NCBI GenBank assembly: GCA_037969565.1
Contig: JBBKXQ010000008.1
Location: 1-64,000, forward strand
Length of the DNA: 64,000 nt
Origin: SZUA-35 sp037969565
Lineage (GTDB): Bacteria; Actinomycetota; Acidimicrobiia; Acidimicrobiales; SZUA-35
Direction: 5' to 3'
The position numbers were made by a program, and so were the translations under genes. Below the pieces are notes generated by a model, which did no database searches, had not been told where the DNA came from, and was given only the letters and a program-made list of their open reading frames with translations. Positions 59,685-64,000 of the stretch are shown here, one piece after another. Numbering within the stretch: the first letter of the stretch is position 1; each line of letters begins with the position of its first letter.

Positions 59685-60532
59685 GACGGTTCCCCTCTAC
59701 CGGTTCTACCGAACGCGACGGCCACCTCTGTCGGGGACCGCCGGTTCGCTTCGTCTCGGAACGGTTGGGCCCAGCCGTTGTAGCTTCGGAACGTTCGGGC
59801 GATCTCGGCGTCATCCATGCCCAGATGAGTCAACTGCTGAGCCAGGGACTGGGTGTTCGGGCTTTCCATCGGGCCGAAGCATCCGTAGCAGCCTCGGTTG
59901 TAGGCCGGGCAGAGCGCGTTGCATCCAGACTGGGTCACGGGGCCGAGGCAGGGAGTTCCGTGAGCGACCATGATGCATGGGTTCCCCCTGGACTTGCACT
60001 GGACACAAACGCTCGTGGTCGGGATCCGCGCCGGCCTACCCGCGAGATGCGCTGCGATGACCTCGACGAGTTGACCCCGATCGATGGGGCAACCGCGTAG
60101 TTCGAAGTCGACTTCGACGTGGTCTGCGATCGGGGTGGAGGTTTCGAGGGTCGAGATGAATTCCGGGTGGGCGTACACGATGCCCATGAACTCCTCGATG
60201 TTTGCTCCGTTCCGGAGCGCCTGAATTCCTCCCGCCGTGGCGCAGGCGCCGATGGTGATCAGTGAGCGTGACTGCCGGCGAATCTCGACGATCCGCTCGC
60301 GATCATGTTGAGTCGTGATGGACCCTTCGACGAGAGAGACGTCGTACGGACCCGTGGCCATCCTGCTCGAGGCTTCGGGGAAGTAGGCAATGTCGAGGCG
60401 GCCGGCGACTGCCAGCAAATCGTCTTCGCAATCGAGAAGGCTCAGCTGGCAGCCATCACAAGACGCGAACTTCCAGACGGCGAGTGTCGGGTTCGGGGGT
60501 CGGGACTTCGTTGCGCTTTCGATTCGTGACAT
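59681..60532 (-). CDS. [NiFe]-hydrogenase small (delta) subunit
   Basis: 283 aa from ATG 60532, with GAGAGG 9 nt upstream. Proximal cluster ligands in VWKFASCDGCQLSLLDCED and LITIGACATAGGIQAL; further Cys in ELRGCPIDRGQ, VCVQCKSRGNPC, TPCLGPVTQSGCNALCPA and GCYGCFGP supply the other clusters. It conducts electrons from the NiFe site to the diaphorase subunits. No Tat signal, consistent with a cytoplasmic enzyme. Confidence 0.92.
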   Translation of the reverse strand: MSRIESATKSRPPNPTLAVWKFASCDGCQLSLLDCEDDLLAVAGRLDIAYFPEASSRMATGPYDVSLVEGSITTQHDRERIVEIRRQSRSLITIGACATAGGIQALRNGANIEEFMGIVYAHPEFISTLETSTPIADHVEVDFELRGCPIDRGQLVEVIAAHLAGRPARIPTTSVCVQCKSRGNPCIMVAHGTPCLGPVTQSGCNALCPAYNRGCYGCFGPMESPNTQSLAQQLTHLGMDDAEIARTFRSYNGWAQPFRDEANRRSPTEVAVAFGRTGRGEPS

Positions 60533-60545
60533 GGATGTCGACCTC

Positions 60546-61430
60546 TCAGAGTTCTCGCACGCGGTGGAATCGACCAACGTCGGCGTAGTTGACCACCGGA
60601 CCATCTCGGCAGATGAGGAAAGGGCCGAGCTGGCAGTGGCCACACAGCGCGTTGCCGCACTGCATGTTTCGCTCGAGCGTCAGCCAGAGGCGGTTCTCGG
60701 GCACACCGAGTTCGTGGAGCGCCAATGCGGTGAAATGCATCATCACGTCAGGGCCGCAGATGAAGACAGTGGTGTCGGTCCAGTCGACGCCCAGTCCGGC
60801 GGGAGTGCCGAGCAGGTCGGTGACGAGTCCGACCGAGCCCGCCCATGCGTCATCGCCCTGGTCGACAGTGAGCCGAACGTCCAACCCCAGCTCGCTCCAC
60901 CGATCGAGGTCGCCTTGATAGAGGATGAGATCGGGCCGCTTTGCTCCGTAGACGAGGGCCAGATCGTCGAATCTGCTGCGCTCTTCGATGGCCAGATCGA
61001 TGAGGGCACGAAGTGGGGCGATACCCAGGCCACCACCGATGATCACGAGGTTCTTCGTAGCAATTGTGTCCAATGGCCAGCCTTCACCGAACGGACCGCG
61101 CACGGTGACAACTCCTCCGATCGGCACCTCGGTGAGTGCCCGCGTGATTGGGCCGGCTCGTCGGATGGTGTAGGCGTGATGCGATCGAGTCGAAAGCGGC
61201 GAACTGATCGAGATGGCGGCTTCACCGACCCCAAAGGCTCCGAGCATGCTCACCTGGGCCGGTCGGAAGGCGGGGAGTTCACCCTCCACCGGCACCACGT
61301 GAAGTGAAAAGGTGTCGTCCAATTCCTGGATTCGGTCGATCACCCGAAAGGGTCTCGGGACGAGGAGTGGCGAGAGTTCCGAGCGATCTCGGACGGGTAC
61401 GAGGCCGGATTTCGAGTCAGTTGGTGCCAT
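60546..61430 (-). CDS. Hydrogenase gamma subunit (FAD/NAD(P)-binding)
   Basis: 294 aa from ATG 61430, overlapping the beta subunit end by 14 nt. Ferredoxin-NADP reductase fold: FAD region AAISISSPLSTRSHH, nucleotide region LVIIGGGLGIAPLRALI and VFICGPDVMMHFT, and a C-terminal [2Fe-2S] motif (MQCGNALCGHCQLGPFLICR). It passes electrons between NAD(P)H and the Fe-S subunits. The open frame upstream is not part of the family. Confidence 0.9.
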   Translation of the reverse strand: MAPTDSKSGLVPVRDRSELSPLLVPRPFRVIDRIQELDDTFSLHVVPVEGELPAFRPAQVSMLGAFGVGEAAISISSPLSTRSHHAYTIRRAGPITRALTEVPIGGVVTVRGPFGEGWPLDTIATKNLVIIGGGLGIAPLRALIDLAIEERSRFDDLALVYGAKRPDLILYQGDLDRWSELGLDVRLTVDQGDDAWAGSVGLVTDLLGTPAGLGVDWTDTTVFICGPDVMMHFTALALHELGVPENRLWLTLERNMQCGNALCGHCQLGPFLICRDGPVVNYADVGRFHRVREL

Positions 61431-62568
61431 GCCCGGGAATCCTTTCCCGCTGCACTGTTCCGCGCATTTCGGCGACCTCGATCGTGAGATCGATTCCCAC
61501 GGGACACCAGGTGATGCAGCGCCCACAACCAACGCAGCCGGATTCGTCGAACTGATCGATCCAACTGGCGAGTTTGTGCACGAGCCACTGGCGATATCGG
61601 GACTTGGTCGAGCTGCGATGAGGGCCATCTCCGAGATGGGAGAATTCGAGGCTGAAGCAGGAATCCCAAACTCGCCACCGGTCGGTGATGTCGCCGCTCA
61701 GGTCGGTGACGTCCTCGAGATTGGTGCAGAAGCAGGTGGGGCAGGCGAGCGTGCAGTTCCCGCAGCTCAAACAGCGTTCGGCCACGTCGTCCCAGCGGGG
61801 ATTCTCCAAGTTGTCGTAAAGGTGATCCTTGATCCCGTTCGTATCGAGCTTTCGCACGATGCGGCTCGCCGCATTCTCGACGACACCTCGTGCGGCTTGC
61901 TGCTCGGTCGGGCTGGTGGGCGACGTCGCGATGTCGGCTAGTACGTCGGCGCCACGGTCGGAGCCGACCTCGACGACGTAACGCACGTCGGCCCCGTCCA
62001 CGAGTTCGGTCAGTGCAAGATCGAAACCTGATTTCGCTTCCGGACCGGTTCCCATCGACGTGCAGAAGCAGGTGCTGGCCGGATCACCGCAGTTCACGGC
62101 AATCAGGAATGCGTGGTCTCGATTGGTTCCGTAGACGGGATCGGGGTGAGGACCTTCGAGTAGGACTCGGTCCTGCTTTGCGATTGCTGCGAGCTCGCAA
62201 GGGCGGACTCCGAGAAATGCCCGGAGCAGTGGTTCGGGTTCGTGCATTCGCACGTCGAGGTCGCCGGTTTCTGTCCGCCTCATCGTCCACACGGGAGACC
62301 GGGACGGATGCAGGAGTTCTTTCCACGACTGTGGCCCAACGGCATAGCCGAATCTGGCTCCGTCCTCTCGTGGGACGAGTCGGTAGCGACCGCCCTGCTG
62401 CTCGTCGGTCCAACCGAGCGGGAGGTCAGCGACGGACGTCAGCCGATCATGGGCGATGACCCCGTTCTGAACCTGGGGTCCGAAAACTTCGTAGCCGCGA
62501 CCACCGAGTGCGTTGATCAGGTTTTGCAGGCCGTCGAGACCGAGAGAGACCGCGGTGCTGGTCGCCAT
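61417..62568 (-). CDS. Hydrogenase beta subunit (4Fe-4S)
   Basis: 383 aa from ATG 62568; GTG 62571 lies one codon upstream, but ATG fits the promoter geometry exactly. HydB-like: FAFLIAVNCGD-type region with TCFCTSMG, then two ferredoxin motifs, RCLSCGNCTLACPTCFCT and GCVGCGRCITWCPVGID. It links the gamma subunit to the small subunit. First gene of the five-gene operon; the leading box and -10 (GAAACT) imply a leaderless mRNA. Confidence 0.9.
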   Translation of the reverse strand: MATSTAVSLGLDGLQNLINALGGRGYEVFGPQVQNGVIAHDRLTSVADLPLGWTDEQQGGRYRLVPREDGARFGYAVGPQSWKELLHPSRSPVWTMRRTETGDLDVRMHEPEPLLRAFLGVRPCELAAIAKQDRVLLEGPHPDPVYGTNRDHAFLIAVNCGDPASTCFCTSMGTGPEAKSGFDLALTELVDGADVRYVVEVGSDRGADVLADIATSPTSPTEQQAARGVVENAASRIVRKLDTNGIKDHLYDNLENPRWDDVAERCLSCGNCTLACPTCFCTNLEDVTDLSGDITDRWRVWDSCFSLEFSHLGDGPHRSSTKSRYRQWLVHKLASWIDQFDESGCVGCGRCITWCPVGIDLTIEVAEMRGTVQRERIPGHGTN

Positions 62569-62602
62569 CACTCCAGTTTCCGCTGAGTCTGATGTCTCGC
62601 AC

Positions 62603-62617
62603 AGGGACTTTGGTCCC
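62603..62617 (-). promoter_or_regulatory. DosR-like box of the hydrogenase operon
   Basis: Minus strand GGGACCAAAGTCCCT, a nearly perfect palindrome and the closest match here to the classic GGGACTWWAGTCCC. It lies exactly 34 nt from ATG 62568; -12 to -7 is GAAACT (A-11, T-7). Confidence 0.75.
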
Positions 62618-62623
62618 TCCGGA

Positions 62624-62638
62624 GGGACGTTCGACTCT
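62624..62638. promoter_or_regulatory. Second DosR-like box between hydrogenase and acyl-CoA synthetase genes
   Basis: GGGACGTTCGACTCT, 6 nt from the first box. It may be a distal site of the hydrogenase promoter, as DosR promoters often carry tandem boxes, or serve the divergent acyl-CoA synthetase gene 82 nt away, where no clear -10 fits. Confidence 0.5.
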
Positions 62639-62720
62639 GGCCGACAACCACAAGACTGTCATCAATGGAACCATCGATGGTGGCGTTCGACCGACCGAAT
62701 GCAGTGAAAGGGACGAGATC

Positions 62721-64000
62721 ATGAAGAAGGATGCATCTGGGCCGCAACTCGAGGCCCACCAAGGCAATCGCAGCGCAGTGGCCGCCGTGGCCCAACGCGC
62801 AGCCGAATCTCCCGACACGGCATTGGCCGCAGTCCGACAAGGCAATCACTTCATCGACCGATCGTGCGCAACAGTCTGGGCCAGGGTGCGCGGACTCGCC
62901 AAAGGGCTGATCGCATCCGGCGTGGCGCCGGGCGATCGGGTTGCGCTCATGGCAAGCACCCGGCTCGAGTGGCTCGAGATCGATCTCGCCATCAATGCAG
63001 TCGGAGCCGTCACGGTGCCGATCTATGACACATCCTCGGCCAGCCAGATCAGTTGGATCATGGAGGACAGCGGTTCGGTGCTCCTCATCGTCGAGACCGA
63101 CGTTCTGGAGGTCGAAGCCAAAGCAAGCGGAGAGGTCGATGAGTGCCGAGAGATCCTCGTCATCGACCGCGGGGATCTAGACGACTTGGCCCATCGAGGC
63201 TCGCAGGTAGCTGACGAAAGGCTGGATGCACTCGTCGATTCCATCAGACCGGAATCCATCGCGACGATCATCTACACCTCTGGTACGACGGGTCGTCCCA
63301 AGGGATGTGTTCTGACGCACAGAAATCTGGCAGTGAACGTCTACCAGGTCGGTGACGCCCTGGCTGGTGCCATCGGTCCCGCGGATACCGCACTGCTCTT
63401 TCTGCCGTTGGCCCACGTGCTCACGAAGACGACCGCGCTTTTCTGTCTTGGTGCCGGCGTTCGGATCGCCTTTGCGACTTCTCTGGCGAAGCTTCCCGAG
63501 GAGTTCGCGCTGGTCAATCCGTCACTCATTTCGGCGGTCCCGCGGATCTTCGAAAAGGTGTATGCCAAGGCTCAGCAGAAGGCCCTGGCCGACGGGAAGG
63601 GGCGGATTTTCGACCGCGCCGCCCAGACGGCGATCCACTGGTCGCAACAACGCGAGGCCGGCTCGATCCGGCTCACCACGAAGGCCGAACACTGGATCTT
63701 CGACCGCTTGGTGTATCGCAAGATCGCCGCCGCTTTCGGAGGCGAATTGCGAATGGCGTTCAGCGGAGGAGGGCCGCTGGGCGAGCGGCTGACGTGGTTC
63801 TTCGACGGTGTCGGCCTCCGGATCTACGAGGGCTACGGACTGACGGAGACGAGTCCGATTCTCACGATCAGCCGAACAGACGGCTGGCGACCAGGCTCGG
63901 TCGGACGGGCTGTGGCCGGAACACGAATTCGCGTGGCCGAAGATGGCGAGTTGTTGGTGAAGGGTCCGCAGGTTTTCGGGGAGTATTGGAAGAATGCGGC
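62721..64000 (+). CDS. Long-chain acyl-CoA synthetase, partial (3' end outside window)
   Basis: The frame from ATG 62721 (AAGGGA 7 nt upstream) is open to the window edge (426 codons). AMP-binding enzyme motifs: ATIIYTSGTTGRPKGCVLTH (P-loop), LLFLPLAHVL, FSGGGPLGERLTWFF, and YEGYGLTETSP. The sequence LAHVLTKT and following region resemble the FadD15/long-chain class that activates fatty acids to acyl-CoA. The catalytic C-terminal lobe is cut off. Divergent from the hydrogenase operon. Confidence 0.9.
   Translation, partial: MKKDASGPQLEAHQGNRSAVAAVAQRAAESPDTALAAVRQGNHFIDRSCATVWARVRGLAKGLIASGVAPGDRVALMASTRLEWLEIDLAINAVGAVTVPIYDTSSASQISWIMEDSGSVLLIVETDVLEVEAKASGEVDECREILVIDRGDLDDLAHRGSQVADERLDALVDSIRPESIATIIYTSGTTGRPKGCVLTHRNLAVNVYQVGDALAGAIGPADTALLFLPLAHVLTKTTALFCLGAGVRIAFATSLAKLPEEFALVNPSLISAVPRIFEKVYAKAQQKALADGKGRIFDRAAQTAIHWSQQREAGSIRLTTKAEHWIFDRLVYRKIAAAFGGELRMAFSGGGPLGERLTWFFDGVGLRIYEGYGLTETSPILTISRTDGWRPGSVGRAVAGTRIRVAEDGELLVKGPQVFGEYWKNA

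Overview
The window is GC-rich, densely coded and actinobacterial in character: many GTG starts, 4-nt stop/start overlaps, DUF1206, a nucleotide cyclase-STAND-TPR regulator, an Rv2629-like baeRF protein and a mycothiol-type arsenate reductase. An acidimicrobial or related non-mycobacterial actinobacterium is my best guess, inferred from gene content and style only. I see no rRNA, tRNA, CRISPR array or insertion sequence.

Layout. 1-2 kb: a VapC/RHH toxin-antitoxin pair cut by the window edge, then a DUF1206 membrane protein. 2-8.2 kb: six tightly packed minus-strand genes, a PadR regulator with two ABC export systems. 8.2-13.8 kb: cytidine deaminase, a SpoIIE-type phosphatase, a P2A-type cation ATPase and an EEP-family nuclease/phosphatase. 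14-20 kb: malic enzyme, a decayed phytanoyl-CoA dioxygenase, a CorA transporter and small enzymes. 20-25 kb: an MFS-cyclic-nucleotide-domain fusion and an arsenate resistance operon (arsR-arsC fusion, gapdh, arsJ). 24.8-30.4 kb: a two-subunit ThDP decarboxylase, a sulfatase, an ECF sigma/anti-sigma pair and a luciferase-like monooxygenase. 30.5-34.6 kb: a cyclase-like/STAND/TPR protein in operon with a cytoplasmic subtilisin carrying ANPVY pentapeptide repeats. 34.9-36.6 kb: KhtTU-like antiporter.

From about 37.8 kb to the end lies an island that looks like a counterpart of the mycobacterial DosR dormancy/hypoxia regulon: CBS proteins, universal stress proteins, a phosphoribosyltransferase, an Rv2629-like protein, flavodoxins, three PNPOx-fold modules, PPDK, pyruvate:ferredoxin oxidoreductase, an SQR-like/DsrC/DsrE sulfur operon and a group 3b-like NAD(P)-linked [NiFe] hydrogenase. 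Together these would support pyruvate/PEP interconversion, ferredoxin reduction, sulfide handling and hydrogen-based redox balance under low oxygen.

The strongest signal is regulatory. Eleven promoters in this island carry a 15-bp element close to GGGACnnnnGnCCCT, resembling the DosR box. In every case its near edge lies 34-35 nt upstream of either the start codon (five genes, implying leaderless mRNAs) or of a start site predicted from a -10 hexamer with A at -11 and T at -7. No dosR-like gene is in the window. The second candidate for a new system is the STAND-TPR/ANPVY-subtilisin operon.
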